From: Alphaproteobacteria bacterium
Lineage (GTDB): Bacteria; Pseudomonadota; Alphaproteobacteria; Sphingomonadales; Emcibacteraceae
Reading direction: 5' to 3'
DNA length: 32,692 nucleotides
NCBI GenBank assembly: GCA_024280095.1
Contig: JAJRQU010000126.1
Coordinates: forward strand, 1-32,692
The position numbers and the translations under genes were made by a program. Below, piece after piece: positions 7,316 through 17,000 of this stretch. Position 1 is the first letter of the stretch. Every line of letters starts with the position of its first letter. Below the pieces are notes generated by a model that was not told where the DNA came from, did no database searches, and saw only the letters and a list, made by a program, of their open reading frames with translations.

Positions 7316-7358
7316 CTTATAACAGCCCAATTAAACTGCTAACCTTGATATAAATCAA
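7316..7358 (-). promoter_or_regulatory. FNR/FixK-type box and -10 element for the small membrane protein
   Basis: TTGAT-ATAA-ATCAA at 7345-7358 is a perfect FNR/FixK/Anr consensus palindrome. On the minus strand a TATAAG -10 lies at 7321-7316, which puts the start of transcription near 7309. The box centre (7351.5) is then about 42 bp upstream, the class II activator position. This predicts activation under low oxygen by an FNR- or FixK-type regulator. Confidence 0.72.
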
Positions 7359-7380
7359 TTTTCAGAAAGTTTCAATAGCC

Positions 7381-7983
7381 TTACATATCTTCACGATAAA
7401 AAATATGGCTGCCCACTTGAATGGTGGGTTGAAGATACTTGGCCCACCGTGGATTCACATAGTCTGCGTGATAGTGTGTGGAGCGCGCGGTAACATCGCT
7501 TTGGGCATTCTTCAGCGCCCCGCCAGCAACGCGCCGGGCAATATTCCACGCGGCCATTTCATAGGGGTTATCGGATAGGCCGTCACAAGCAAAGGAAAAT
7601 TGACATTTATGCCGGCGTTGCTCATTCTGGAATACCACGGCGCAGATATTATTGGGATAACGTCTGTCTTTAACGCGGTTCATAATGACATAAGCCACGG
7701 CAACCTGGCCTTCAAATGGTTCACTTCGGGCTTCGAAATATATGGCTTGCGCAAGGCATTTGAAGGATTTTTCGGAAATATCCATGGGCAATTCGGCTAA
7801 CACCATATCCATATCCGCATCATAAATGCTAGATGGGCTGTATAATTCCGTCATTTCAGTCGTCAATTTCTCATCGCCCTGAATAGAGGCATTCACTTCT
7901 GCTCTGGGTATAATAGAAAACCCCATAAGACAAACAACGATAAAAACCGGTATAATACCAATCACGAGCTTATAATTTTTCAT
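7381..7983 (-). CDS. Exported SleB-like cell-wall hydrolase (Hydrolase_2 domain)
   Basis: 200 residues. An N-terminal hydrophobic helix (about 6-25) serves as signal or anchor, and the SleB/CwlJ-type domain runs from about 76 to 197. Seen motifs: CLAQAIYFEARSEPFEGQ (76-93, with E84 the expected catalytic Glu), VAYVIMNRV (97-105), a late TARSTHYHADYVNPRW block and SHIFYRE at the end. In non-sporulating proteobacteria this domain is found in periplasmic peptidoglycan hydrolases or lytic transglycosylases, so a role in wall remodelling is likely. Length is usual for the alphaproteobacterial single-domain form. The start has AGGAGT about 8 nt upstream. The leader upstream is long, with a predicted promoter near 8322-8295. 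Confidence 0.87.
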   Translation of the reverse strand: MKNYKLVIGIIPVFIVVCLMGFSIIPRAEVNASIQGDEKLTTEMTELYSPSSIYDADMDMVLAELPMDISEKSFKCLAQAIYFEARSEPFEGQVAVAYVIMNRVKDRRYPNNICAVVFQNEQRRHKCQFSFACDGLSDNPYEMAAWNIARRVAGGALKNAQSDVTARSTHYHADYVNPRWAKYLQPTIQVGSHIFYREDM

Positions 7984-8403
7984 AAGCCTTACTCCTGTTT
8001 TCCGGCTTAATCCGCCGAATGGTGTAGATTGTTGAATTTTGACTCAACAATGATTTCGACAGAATGCTTTCCATCAAAACCCGCTTGCAACTTGACGCTT
8101 TTTCAGCTCTTATTATTATGAAATTTTAACAACGGTCTCTTTGGACCTGTCTGCGTACCGGAAAGCCCTTCCGGATTTTTCGGCCCTATTCTTTGGCCTT
8201 ATGTTTCTGCAACTGTTTCCGTAACCTTCAATTATGCGATTTAGATCACGTGATTTAATTGATGCAGTGCAGTATTACCTGCCAATCGATGCGATTTATA
8301 TCAAATTTTAACTGTTTGTCAATCTTTTGTCAACTTTGGGGATAATTATTTGGCGCGTAGAAACCACGTGCAATCATTATCTGTTCGGGTTATTATCCAA
8401 CCC
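7984..8403. other. Long divergent intergenic region between the SleB-like gene and the 111-residue gene
   Basis: About 420 bp with no convincing gene. It holds a 7-bp perfect inverted repeat TTGTTGA...TCAACAA (8029-8050), a small hairpin CCGGAA...TTCCGG followed by ATTTTT (8158-8180), and the palindrome ATCACGTGAT (near 8244-8253). It also has a 15-bp direct repeat ATGCGATTTA(G/T)ATCA at 8234-8248 and 8289-8303, and TTTGTCAA twice at 8315 and 8326. A plus-strand promoter TTGACG-16-TATTAT is possible at 8092-8119. The amount of structure suggests a regulated leader or small RNA, but nothing is proven. Confidence 0.5.
8295..8322 (-). promoter_or_regulatory. Predicted sigma70 promoter reading toward the SleB-like gene
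   Basis: On the minus strand TTGACA (8322-8317), a 16-bp spacer and TATAAA (8300-8295). Both hexamers are near consensus. If used, the mRNA leader before the ATG at 7983 is about 300 nt. The -10 lies inside an FNR-like sequence TTGAT-ATAA-ATCGC, so oxygen control by overlap is possible. Confidence 0.5.
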
Positions 8404-8739
8404 ATGAAGAAAAAACTCATTAAACTCAACCCGTTACAGAAACGTACTTTGGCGTTATTTCAGCTATTGGCGGACAATCCGGAAAGCGCAACATTGGACA
8501 TAAAAACCGGGGAAGTCACCATATCTTATCTGCCTGAAGTTCACGGCGACCATGTTCATATTGGCAATTATGTGGTTTCCGGTCAGGACGCCAGCGGCTT
8601 TTCCAATGAGGCGGTTTGGCGGGCGCTGGAACGTAAAGGATTAATAAAATCCGCCTTTCCCATTCAGGCGACTTTGACCCCGCAGGCGTTGGCATATGAT
8701 ACGGGATTACGCGATCAATTTGAACATTCGGACCATTAA
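8404..8739 (+). CDS. Small protein of unknown function with an HGDHVHIG motif
   Basis: 111 residues from the ATG at 8404 (MKKKLIKLNPLQKRTLALFQ); a TTG at 8350 would add 18 residues that look non-coding. No signal peptide or membrane helix. A basic N-terminus leads into a helix with LADNPES, then two beta segments around EVHGDHVHIGNYVVSG, then NEAVWRALERKGLI, which reads like a winged-helix recognition helix, and TLTPQALAYD. I believe similar short proteins occur in other alphaproteobacteria but cannot name a family. The HxDHVH histidines could bind metal. It precedes the methyltransferase-like gene by 21 bp and is probably cotranscribed with it. Confidence 0.66.
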   Translation: MKKKLIKLNPLQKRTLALFQLLADNPESATLDIKTGEVTISYLPEVHGDHVHIGNYVVSGQDASGFSNEAVWRALERKGLIKSAFPIQATLTPQALAYDTGLRDQFEHSDH

Positions 8740-8760
8740 ACAAAAAATAAGGATTGAAAT

Positions 8761-9648
8761 ATGACAGACCTAAGCATCACCACATCACAGAGGGTGTCCT
8801 CATTTAGATTCTGGCCAAAATTCTGGCCAACAGTTTGTACCATGTCCATGATTATAGGTGGTATGGGGTTGCAAGCTCATGCCCATGAAAAGGCCCATGA
8901 GCATATGGCTGAATCCGGAAAAACGCTGTCGGCGGTTATTGCGGGATCTCATCGCTCGGACGCCAGCAAGGCACGGGATCAATATCGAAACCCGAAAGCG
9001 ACTTTGGAATTTTTTGGCTTGAAGCCAGATATGACTTTGGTAGAGATATGGCCGGGCGGCAAAGGTTGGTATCAGGAGATTTTGGCGCCTTATATGCAGG
9101 CGAACGGCACATATTATAGTGCGGGCTTTGATCTTTCTGCGACAGAAGGCTATCAATTTAAATCAAATAGCGCGATTGCCGCGCGGCTGGCCAGTGATGC
9201 CGACCTATATGGCAAAGTGATCGTGACGGAATTGGTTCCACCGGCAAAGGTTGAAATTGCGCCGGCGGGATCCGTCGATATGGTGGTTTCTTTCCGTAAT
9301 TTCCACAATTGGCAAATGCGCGGTGTTGAAAAAGATGTCTTGAAGGCGGTCTTTACGGCTTTAAAGCCCGGTGGTATTTTTGGCATCACGGACCACAGAA
9401 GCGATAAATCAACGGGTAAAGACGGCTATATCAGCCCCGCTGATTTAAAGGCTGCGGCCGCTGAGGCGGGGTTCATTCTGGTGGCGACAAGCGAAATTAA
9501 CGCCAACCCAAAAGATACGCATGTTCATGAAAAAGGCGTCTGGACATTACTGCCGACCTTGGCGGGTAACGATGCGGATAAAGATAAAATGCGCGCTATT
9601 GGCGAAAGTGACCGCCTGACCATGAAATTCATGAAGCCGGCCCAATAG
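8761..9648 (+). CDS. Exported class I SAM-methyltransferase-fold protein (COG4798 type)
   Basis: 295 residues. An N-terminal signal sequence (hydrophobic about 20-40) ends in QAHA, followed by a His-rich stretch (AHEKAHEHM). The rest follows the class I methyltransferase order: motif I VEIWPGGKGWY (about 94-104), a DMVVSFRNFHNW block (motif IV position), LKPGGIFGITDHRS (post-motif IV) and a final HVHEKGVWTLLPTL. This fits the group of predicted methyltransferases with signal peptides. Motif I has an unusual Trp-Pro before the glycines, usual for this group as I recall it. Because SAM is not known in the periplasm, the true reaction is uncertain. AAGGA lies 7 nt before the ATG. A terminator follows the gene. 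Confidence 0.85.
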   Translation: MTDLSITTSQRVSSFRFWPKFWPTVCTMSMIIGGMGLQAHAHEKAHEHMAESGKTLSAVIAGSHRSDASKARDQYRNPKATLEFFGLKPDMTLVEIWPGGKGWYQEILAPYMQANGTYYSAGFDLSATEGYQFKSNSAIAARLASDADLYGKVIVTELVPPAKVEIAPAGSVDMVVSFRNFHNWQMRGVEKDVLKAVFTALKPGGIFGITDHRSDKSTGKDGYISPADLKAAAAEAGFILVATSEINANPKDTHVHEKGVWTLLPTLAGNDADKDKMRAIGESDRLTMKFMKPAQ

Positions 9649-9666
9649 TCTTATAAATATGAAAAG

Positions 9667-9706
9667 ACCCCAAGCCTATAAAATGGCTTAGGGTTTTTTC
9701 TTTTTG
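9667..9706. terminator. Bidirectional terminator between methyltransferase-like gene and chemoreceptor
   Basis: ACCCCAAGCC, eight-base loop, GGCTTAGGG, then TTTTTTCTTTTT on the plus strand. On the minus strand the same stem is followed by TCTTTTC. One mismatch lies in the stem. It can serve both convergent genes. Confidence 0.83.
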
Positions 9707-9730
9707 TTCTGTGTCTAAAAAAGATATTGA

Positions 9731-11314
9731 TTATTTCCTTTTGAGCAGCATGGCAATGCTTTGTGTCAGGTCTGTAGAAAGCTTTGACAGCTCGCCTGCG
9801 GCCGCACTAATCTCGCCTGATGACGCGCCTGTATTTTCAATCATTTCGCTAATCTGGGAGAGGTCAGATGAAACCTCCTGAGACCGTTGGGCCTCACTTT
9901 GAATATTGGCACTAATCTCGCCAGTGACGGCATTTTGTTCGTCAACGGCAGAACTGATTTCACCATTAATGGTACTCATACTATCTACCGTGCCGGAAAT
10001 TTCCTCAATGGCTTTCACCACGGCGTCCGTTGCATGTTGAATATCGGTAATTTTCGTTGAAATTTCAGTGGTTGCGGCTCTGGTTTGGCCGGACAGGGCT
10101 TTTACCTCTCCGGCGACGACGGCAAAGCCTTTACCCGCATCACCGGCCCGCGCCGCTTCAATGGTGGCATTAAGGGCCAGCAGGTTGGTTTGGTTGGCAA
10201 TTTCTTCGATCAATTTAATCACTTCACCAATTTCGTTGGCGGACTGGCTGAGTTTTGTGATCATCTCTTTACTGATATTGGTTTCATTCACGGCCTGCTT
10301 GGTGACTTTGCTGGCCTCTTCAATATTGCGCATGATTTCCCGAATGCTTGCGGTCAGCTCTTCTGTTGCAGAGGCAACCCCCTGAATACTTGCGGTTGTT
10401 TGTTGGGAATTTGTAGTAACAGCGGCGGTTTTCTGGCCGGATTCAATGGCAATCTGGGACATATTCTCGGAGGTCGCACTCAGCTCCGTTGCCGCCGCGG
10501 CGACGCCTTCTGAAATTTGCATCACGACTTTTTCGACCGCAACCTGATCTGTGATGATATCCCAGGTGAGCATCGGGCCGAGATAGTTTTCTTTCTCATC
10601 AGTGATCGCGCTGACATTCAAGAGCAGGGTTTCTTCACCGAGGGCGATGCGGGCAGAATGCGGCAGGTTGCTTGGATCAGACAGAATGCCCCGCTGCATG
10701 ATGGGTTTTTTATGGAAAATATCAATACAGCTTCCCAGCGCCTGCTCGGCGGTGATCGGCAGCAGATGTTCAATTTTGCGCAATGTATTAATACTGGCCT
10801 CATTGGCATAATCAATCTTGAAGCTCTCAGGATCACAGGTCAAAACATTTAGCGGCATTTTATCCAGCATATTCATCAGGCGAACCGTTTGCTTTTCTGT
10901 TTTATGCTGCTGCGTAATGATGCTCCATGTTAAGATGAAAGTATCATCACCCATTGCCGTGACAAAAAGATCAAGAAACTCATCGCCCAGGGTAATCACC
11001 GTTCGGTAAGGCAAGTTCTTTGGGTCGTTGAGCATGCTGCGCTGGTGGCTGGGAACTTTATGGAATACGTCAATGCAGGTGCCAATGAGGTCTTTGGGGT
11101 CAATTGGAAGAAGATGTTTTAAAGTCTCAAGTGTCTCTATGCTTTGGTGATTGGCATAGGTGATTGTAAAGCTTTCTTTGTCACATAACATGACATTAAT
11201 GGGAATAGTTTCGAGTACTGTAAGATATAAATCAGGCGCGTCACCTTGCTCGTTGGTGGCAGGAATTGGAACGATATCGGCTGATTTATTGTTTTTTCCG
11301 GACTCGAAAAGCAT
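9731..11314 (-). CDS. Soluble methyl-accepting chemotaxis protein with two Aer2-like PAS domains
   Basis: 527 residues without any membrane helix, so cytosolic. Two tandem PAS domains (about 28-135 and 146-255) are clear duplicates: each has PxNVxxCDxESFxIxYAN, then HLLPI, then CIDxFHKxP, then QRxxLxDPxNLP. The His of FHK (H85, H201) and a Trp in the last strand (W130, W251) match the positions I recall for the haem ligand and oxygen-contact residues of Pseudomonas Aer2, so haem binding is predicted. A helical signalling domain follows, with the conserved hairpin [20 protein letters not shown] and [16 protein letters not shown]. No CheR-binding pentapeptide ends the protein. GGAG lies 8 nt before the ATG. 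It follows the dehydrogenase gene after 210 bp. No che genes are in the window. Confidence 0.92.
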   Translation of the reverse strand: MLFESGKNNKSADIVPIPATNEQGDAPDLYLTVLETIPINVMLCDKESFTITYANHQSIETLETLKHLLPIDPKDLIGTCIDVFHKVPSHQRSMLNDPKNLPYRTVITLGDEFLDLFVTAMGDDTFILTWSIITQQHKTEKQTVRLMNMLDKMPLNVLTCDPESFKIDYANEASINTLRKIEHLLPITAEQALGSCIDIFHKKPIMQRGILSDPSNLPHSARIALGEETLLLNVSAITDEKENYLGPMLTWDIITDQVAVEKVVMQISEGVAAAATELSATSENMSQIAIESGQKTAAVTTNSQQTTASIQGVASATEELTASIREIMRNIEEASKVTKQAVNETNISKEMITKLSQSANEIGEVIKLIEEIANQTNLLALNATIEAARAGDAGKGFAVVAGEVKALSGQTRAATTEISTKITDIQHATDAVVKAIEEISGTVDSMSTINGEISSAVDEQNAVTGEISANIQSEAQRSQEVSSDLSQISEMIENTGASSGEISAAAGELSKLSTDLTQSIAMLLKRK

Positions 11315-11524
11315 GATTATTCTCCATTACGGGGTTTTTCAGTAGTGTAAGATGTTCAAGCCGAACGCGGTTAACATCAATGATAATTTTTATTTTAAAT
11401 TTATATAATAGGGAGTCTTTATAAACCCTTAATTTACAGGCATGAATAGATAGAACTATCAGAAGAGCCTCTCGCGCGCGAATTTCTGGGGTCATTTTTT
11501 CTTCCCTGATGAAAATGACGATGA

Positions 11525-12397
11525 TTATTTTTTAAGGCGCGTGATCAGGCTGGAGGTATCAAACCGGTTGCCGCCTGCGGCCTGAATTTCCTTATAAAAT
11601 TCATTTACCAAGGCGGTTACCGGCAAATTGGCCCCGTTATTACTGGCTTCTGCCAGCACAATATCAAGGTCTTTACGCATCCAGTCAACGGCAAAACCAA
11701 AATCAAACTGTCCCTCTATCATGGTCTGATGGCGATTTTCCATCTGCCATGATTGCGCGGCCCCTTTGGATATGACCTCCACCACAGCCATGGGGTCAAG
11801 TCCGGCGGCTGTGGCAAAATGAATCCCTTCTGACAGGGCCTGCACCAGACCAGCAATACAAATCTGATTAACCATTTTGGTCAGTTGGCCACTGCCGGCG
11901 GGGCCAAGAAATTTGGTTTTCTGGGCGTAGCTTTGTAAAATGGGATCAATTTTTTGAAAGATGGCCTCTTCGCCGCCAATCATGATGGTTAAGCGACCCT
12001 TCTCTGCGCCGGCCTGCCCGCCGGATACGGGGGCATCAAGGAAATGCAGGCCTCTTTCCTGAGCTGCCGCGTCCAGTTGCCGCGCTACCGTTGCTGATGC
12101 GGTGGTATGGTCGACGAATATGGCCCCTTTTTTCATTGTTGAAAATGCCCCGTCCGGCCCCAATGTTATGGCTTTGATATCGTCATCATTGCCGACACAG
12201 GCAAAGACAATATCGGCATATTTTGCGGCTTCGGCAGGGGTTTGGGCATAATCTCCGCCATATTCTGATGTCCATTGTTCCGCCTTTGCCGTTGTTCGGT
12301 TATAAACGGTGACGCCATAGCCTGATTTTTGTAAGTGTCCGGCCATGGGATAGCCCATCACCCCAAGGCCCAGAAAAGTGATTTTAACATCACGCAT
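11525..12397 (-). CDS. NAD(P)-dependent beta-hydroxyacid dehydrogenase (3-hydroxyisobutyrate dehydrogenase family)
   Basis: 290 residues, the normal family length. The N-terminal Rossmann domain begins FLGLGVMGYPMAGHL (8-22), with the substrate signature DAPVSGGQAGAEKG (121-134) and the catalytic lysine K174 in GSGQLTKMVNQ. The C-terminal helical domain completes the fold. The family includes 3-hydroxyisobutyrate, tartronate semialdehyde, glyoxylate/succinic semialdehyde and sulfolactaldehyde reductases. The sequence does not tell which substrate is used, and there are no valine-catabolism genes nearby. It is the last gene of the gltB-gltD-slyX run, 11 bp after slyX, with AAGGA upstream of its ATG. 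Cotranscription with glutamate synthase is likely. Confidence 0.9.
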   Translation of the reverse strand: MRDVKITFLGLGVMGYPMAGHLQKSGYGVTVYNRTTAKAEQWTSEYGGDYAQTPAEAAKYADIVFACVGNDDDIKAITLGPDGAFSTMKKGAIFVDHTTASATVARQLDAAAQERGLHFLDAPVSGGQAGAEKGRLTIMIGGEEAIFQKIDPILQSYAQKTKFLGPAGSGQLTKMVNQICIAGLVQALSEGIHFATAAGLDPMAVVEVISKGAAQSWQMENRHQTMIEGQFDFGFAVDWMRKDLDIVLAEASNNGANLPVTALVNEFYKEIQAAGGNRFDTSSLITRLKK

Positions 12398-12408
12398 ATG
12401 TTCAGTCC

Positions 12409-12621
12409 TTAATAATGCGGTGGTTTTTCATGAAGCATGGGGCCATCTTCTGATGGGTTTTCAAGATTTTCCAAACGTTCTTTGGCCCGCGCAAGATGTT
12501 TCTTGAGCTTGTCGATATCTTTCCACTGGGCGTTCACCATATCGCTTAAATCCTGAATCTGTTGATCCTGATAGGCGATGGTTCGTTCAATTTCTTCAAG
12601 GCGCTTTAGATCAGTCGTCAT
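12409..12621 (-). CDS. slyX: SlyX family protein
   Basis: 70 residues, almost entirely one coiled-coil helix (about 5-55) with heptads such as LEEIERTIAYQDQQIQDL, and the family's hallmark C-terminus KPPHY. SlyX is a widespread small protein of unknown role, named from its position next to slyD in E. coli. It lies 26 bp after gltD and 11 bp before the dehydrogenase, in the same operon. Length is typical. No strong Shine-Dalgarno is seen before the ATG. Confidence 0.9.
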   Translation of the reverse strand: MTTDLKRLEEIERTIAYQDQQIQDLSDMVNAQWKDIDKLKKHLARAKERLENLENPSEDGPMLHEKPPHY

Positions 12622-12647
12622 ATTATACTCATATAGCGTATTTCGCC

Positions 12648-14069
12648 TTATCTTGGCAATCTGGAATGACCCATCAAGAATTTATCAACGGAACGGGCCG
12701 CCTGACGCCCTTCGCGAATGGCCCAAACCACAAGTGATTGGCCCCGGCGCATGTCACCGGCGGTAAAAACCTGAGCGCGGGAGGTTTGATAATCATCGGT
12801 TCCGGCAAGAACATTGCCGCGCGAATCAAGCTTAACGCCCAATTGTTCGAGCAGACCTTCCTGCACCGGATTGGTAAAGCCCATGGCCAATAAGACCAGA
12901 TCGGCGTCTATTTCAAATTCGCTACCTTTGACTTTCTGGAATTTGTCATCAACTTTATAACAGCGTATGGCCGCAAGATCGCCAGCTTCATTGGCGACAA
13001 ATTCCCCTGTGGCCATGCTCCATTCCCGGTCCGCACCTTCTTCCTGACTTGTCGACGTGCGCAGCTTCATGGGCCAATTCGGCCAGACCAGTTCTTTATT
13101 TTCATGGGCCGGTGGTTTGGGCATAATTTCTATCTGGGTTACCGATACGGCACCTTGGCGGAATGAGGTGCCGACGCAATCCGAACCCGTGTCTCCGCCG
13201 CCGATGACGACGACTTTTTTTCCGCCGGCCAGAATATCCTTTTCGTTGGGCAGTGGCTCGCCCGCGTTGCGCTGGTTCTGCTGGATGAGGAAATCCATGG
13301 CAAAATATACGCCGTTTAGCTCCCGGCCCGGAATGGGCAGGTCGCGGGGCTGCTCTGAGCCACCCGCAAGGACGACCGCATCATAATGTTCTATCAATCT
13401 CTGGGCCGGAATATCCTGACCCACATTCATGCTGGTCCAAAAGGTCACGCCTTCCTGTTCCATTTGTTGTACGCGCCGATCAATCAGGCCTTTCGCCATT
13501 TTAAAATCGGGGATGCCGTACCGCAGCAGCCCGCCCGCCCGCCGATTTTTCTCATAAACGGCAACGGAATGTCCCGCGCGGGTCAATTGCTGGGCGCAGG
13601 CAAGCCCGGCGGGCCCTGAGCCAACCACGGCGATTTTTTTGCCGGTTTCTTTCTGGGGCAATAACGGCGTAATCCAGCCTTCCTGCCAGCCCTTGTCCAC
13701 GATGGCGCATTCGATGGTCTTGATGGTCACCGGTTGGTCATCGAGGTTTAAGGTGCAGGCCGCTTCGCAGGGCGCGGGGCAAACGCGTCCGGTAAATTCC
13801 GGAAAATTATTGGTGGAATGCAGAACGTCCAAAGCATTCTTCCAATCGCCCTTCCAGACCAGATCATTCCAGTCGGGAATCATATTATTCACGGGACAGC
13901 CTGTATGGCAAAAAGGGATACCGCAATCCATACAGCGCCCCCCCTGCTGAGAGACCATATTTTCCGGCAGTGGATTGATGAATTCATCATAATGCCTTAC
14001 CCGATCCCCCGCCGGTGCATAGGTCCGTTCCTGACGGGTAAATTCCATAAATCCTGTAGGTTTTCCCAT
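12648..14069 (-). CDS. gltD: Glutamate synthase (NADPH) small subunit
   Basis: 473 residues, normal length. The N-terminal part has the cysteines for [4Fe-4S] clusters: C46, C49, C54, C58 in [16 protein letters not shown] and C97, C101, C105 in CPAPCEAAC. The FAD-binding VVGSGPAG is at 148-155 and the NADPH-binding GGGDTG lies in the second half; the late [15 protein letters not shown] is the usual FAD contact. GltD takes electrons from NADPH and passes them to GltB, which makes two glutamates from glutamine and 2-oxoglutarate. It starts 14 bp after gltB stops, with AAAGGAGGAG before the ATG, so translation is coupled. Confidence 0.97.
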   Translation of the reverse strand: MGKPTGFMEFTRQERTYAPAGDRVRHYDEFINPLPENMVSQQGGRCMDCGIPFCHTGCPVNNMIPDWNDLVWKGDWKNALDVLHSTNNFPEFTGRVCPAPCEAACTLNLDDQPVTIKTIECAIVDKGWQEGWITPLLPQKETGKKIAVVGSGPAGLACAQQLTRAGHSVAVYEKNRRAGGLLRYGIPDFKMAKGLIDRRVQQMEQEGVTFWTSMNVGQDIPAQRLIEHYDAVVLAGGSEQPRDLPIPGRELNGVYFAMDFLIQQNQRNAGEPLPNEKDILAGGKKVVVIGGGDTGSDCVGTSFRQGAVSVTQIEIMPKPPAHENKELVWPNWPMKLRTSTSQEEGADREWSMATGEFVANEAGDLAAIRCYKVDDKFQKVKGSEFEIDADLVLLAMGFTNPVQEGLLEQLGVKLDSRGNVLAGTDDYQTSRAQVFTAGDMRRGQSLVVWAIREGRQAARSVDKFLMGHSRLPR

Positions 14070-14083
14070 TTTCAGCTCCTCCT

Positions 14084-17000
14084 TTAATTCAACGTTTGGC
14101 CGGTATAGGCAGACAACACGGTTTGGGTTGGGGCCATTTCTTGCAGGGCGCGGCGATATTCCACCGGCATCACTTTGACAAATTTCGGCAGATATTTATC
14201 CTGATTCTCCAAAATAGTCTGAGCGCGTTTGCTGCCGGTGTAACGCACATGATTTTCCAGAAGGGTCACCAGACGCTCCACATCATTGCCGGACATATTA
14301 TTGCGCAGCACATCCACCCGTCCGTGACTCTCAAGGTCACCGGATTGATGTTTGCGTGCCATGGCGTCTTCCTCGGGCAGAGGTTCTAATTCCACCATGG
14401 CAAGGTTACAGCGTTTATCAAAATCACCGGCTTCATCCAAAACATAGGCAATGCCGCCGCTCATGCCTGCGGCAAAATTCCGGCCCGTCTCGCCGATGAC
14501 CACAACGCAGCCGCCGGTCATATATTCAAGGCCATGATCGCCGACCCCCTCAACCACGGCGATGGCCCCGGAATTGCGCACGGCAAACCGCTCCCCCGCG
14601 ACACCGCGAAAATAACATTCGCCGCTGATGGCGCCGTAAAGCACGGTATTGCCCACAATGATGCTGTTTTGCGGGTCAATTTTACTGTCGGCAGCGGGAT
14701 ATATGATCAGCCGTCCGCCGCTAAGTCCTTTGCCCACATAATCATTTGCGCCGCCGGACAGCTCTAGCGTGACCCCTTTGGCGACAAAAGACCCGAAACT
14801 TTGTCCTGCCGTTCCGGTCAGTTTGACATGGATGGTGTCATTGGGCAGGCCGGCAAAGCCATATTTTTCTGCAATGCGGCCCGACAATAATGCCCCGGTA
14901 GAGCGATCCGTATTATGGATGGCGGCTTCGATTAATACCGGTTTTTTATGGGCCAGCGCCTCTTTGGCTTTGACCAGTAGTGTCCTGTCCAGAACCGCGT
15001 CCAGATTATGCTCCTGGGTTTTTGTGTTATATATATCGCTGCCTGCGGCGGCGGCGGGCATGTGGAACATACGGCTAAAGTCCAGACCGTCGGCCTTCCA
15101 ATGCTGAATGGCGGTATTTTTGGATAATAAATCTGGCCGGCCAATGATTTCATGCAGATGACGAACGCCCATTTCGGACATGATTTTTCGGACTTCTTCG
15201 GCGACAAAGAAGAAATAATTGATCACATGTTCCGGCTTGCCTTTGAATTTACGGCGCAGCACAGGGTCTTGGGTTGCTACCCCAACGGGGCAGGTATTCA
15301 GATGGCATTTTCGCATCATGATACAGCCCGTGGCGATGAGCGGGGCGGTCGCAAAACCAAATTCATCGGCCCCAAGCAAGGCCCCGATGACCACATCCCG
15401 GCCCGTTTTCAGGCCGCCGTCCACTTGAACGGATATGCGATCCCGTAATTTATTAAGCACTAAGGTCTGCTGGGTCTCTGCCAGTCCCATTTCCCACGGG
15501 CTTCCGGCGTTTTTAATACTGGTCAGGGGGCTCGCGCCCGTACCGCCGTCATATCCTGATATCGTCAGATGATCTGCCTTGGCCTTGGAGACACCGGCGG
15601 CAACAGTTCCGACACCGATTTCCGAGACAAGCTTGACGCTGATCCGGGCCGTTGGGTTGACATTTTTCAGGTCGTATATCAATTGGGCCAAATCCTCAAT
15701 GGAATAGATATCATGATGAGGCGGCGGGGAAATCAGTCCCACGCCCGGCGTTGAATGGCGCACCTTGGCAATCACGGCATCTACTTTATGGCCGGGTAAT
15801 TGACCGCCTTCGCCAGGTTTTGCTCCCTGGGCCATTTTGATCTGGATCTCATCCGCGTTGACCAGATATTCCGTGGTGACGCCAAAGCGGCCTGAGGCCA
15901 CTTGCTTAATAGCACTGCGCCGCAGGTCACCGTTTCTATCGGGGGAAAATCTATCGGGTTCTTCGCCGCCCTCTCCGGTATTGGATCTGGCTCCTATGCG
16001 GTTCATGGCAATGGCGAGGGTCGTGTGAGCTTCGCGGCTGATGGCCCCAAAGGATATGGCACCGGTGGCAAAGCGTTTGACGATTTCACTGGCCGGCTCC
16101 ACCTCATCCAGGGGGATGGGCTTTTTTGCCAGCTTTATCTTAAACAGCCCGCGCGGGGTCAGCAGGCGGGTGGATTGTTCATTGATGGCCTTTGCAAAAG
16201 CATCATATTGTTCCTGATTGTTGCCGCGCACGGCATGTTGCAGGCTGCTGACACTTTCCGACGTCCACATATGGTCTTCCCCGCGAAGGCGCACGGCATA
16301 TTCACCGCCCACATCCAAGGCGTCGTCATAGACAAGACTATCCGTGAAGGCCTGCTCATGGCGCATGATGGTCTCGCGGGAGACTTCTTTCAGGCCAACC
16401 CCTTCGATGGCGCTTTGGGTCTTGGTGAAATATTTCTCAATAAATTCACTATTTAGCCCCACGGCATCAAAAATTTGGGCGCCGCAGTAGGATTGATAGG
16501 TGGAGATGCCCATTTTGGACATGACTTTCAAGATCCCCTTATCAATGGCCTTGGTATAGCGCATCCGCGCTGTTCTCGGGCTGATTCCTTGCTGATCGCT
16601 TGATGTAAGGGCGTCGATTGTTTCAAAGGCAAGATACGGGTTGATCGCTTCTGCGCCATATCCGGCCAAAACGCAGAAATGGTGAACTTCCCGGGCTACG
16701 CCGGTTTCGACCACAAGTCCGACAGATGTGCGCAGACCCTTGCGGATCAAATAATGATGTACCGCAGATGTGGCGAGCAGCGCCGGAATGGCCATGCGCC
16801 CTTCGCTTACGCCCCGGTCGGACAGGATGATGATATTGTCGCCCTCGATCACGGAAACTTCGGCCAGAAGACAAATGCTTTCAATGGCATTATCCATGCT
16901 TTCTTCCCCTTGCCCCCCTTTACCTTGGCCAGAGTTATAAGTAACATCGATCGTTACGGTTCTGAAATTATTATCGGGAATATCACCGATAGTCCGTATT

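Noticed and set aside
8158-8180. Hairpin CCGGAA...TTCCGG plus T-run as a terminator
   Set aside because: The stem is only 6 bp, with no plus-strand gene just upstream. It was kept only as structure within the intergenic region.
8350-8403. TTG-initiated extension of the 111-residue gene
   Set aside because: It has no ribosome-binding site and the sequence is not helix- or domain-like; the ATG at 8404 is simpler.
11286-11495. Minus-strand 69-codon frame between the dehydrogenase and chemoreceptor genes
   Set aside because: It overlaps the chemoreceptor start, has AT-driven composition (many Ile/Lys/Leu) and no family-like sequence. A weak GGAAG before its ATG is not enough to call a gene.
15902-16456. 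Plus-strand 184-codon frame
   Set aside because: It lies inside gltB on the opposite strand and has no motif; an antisense shadow of a well-conserved gene.
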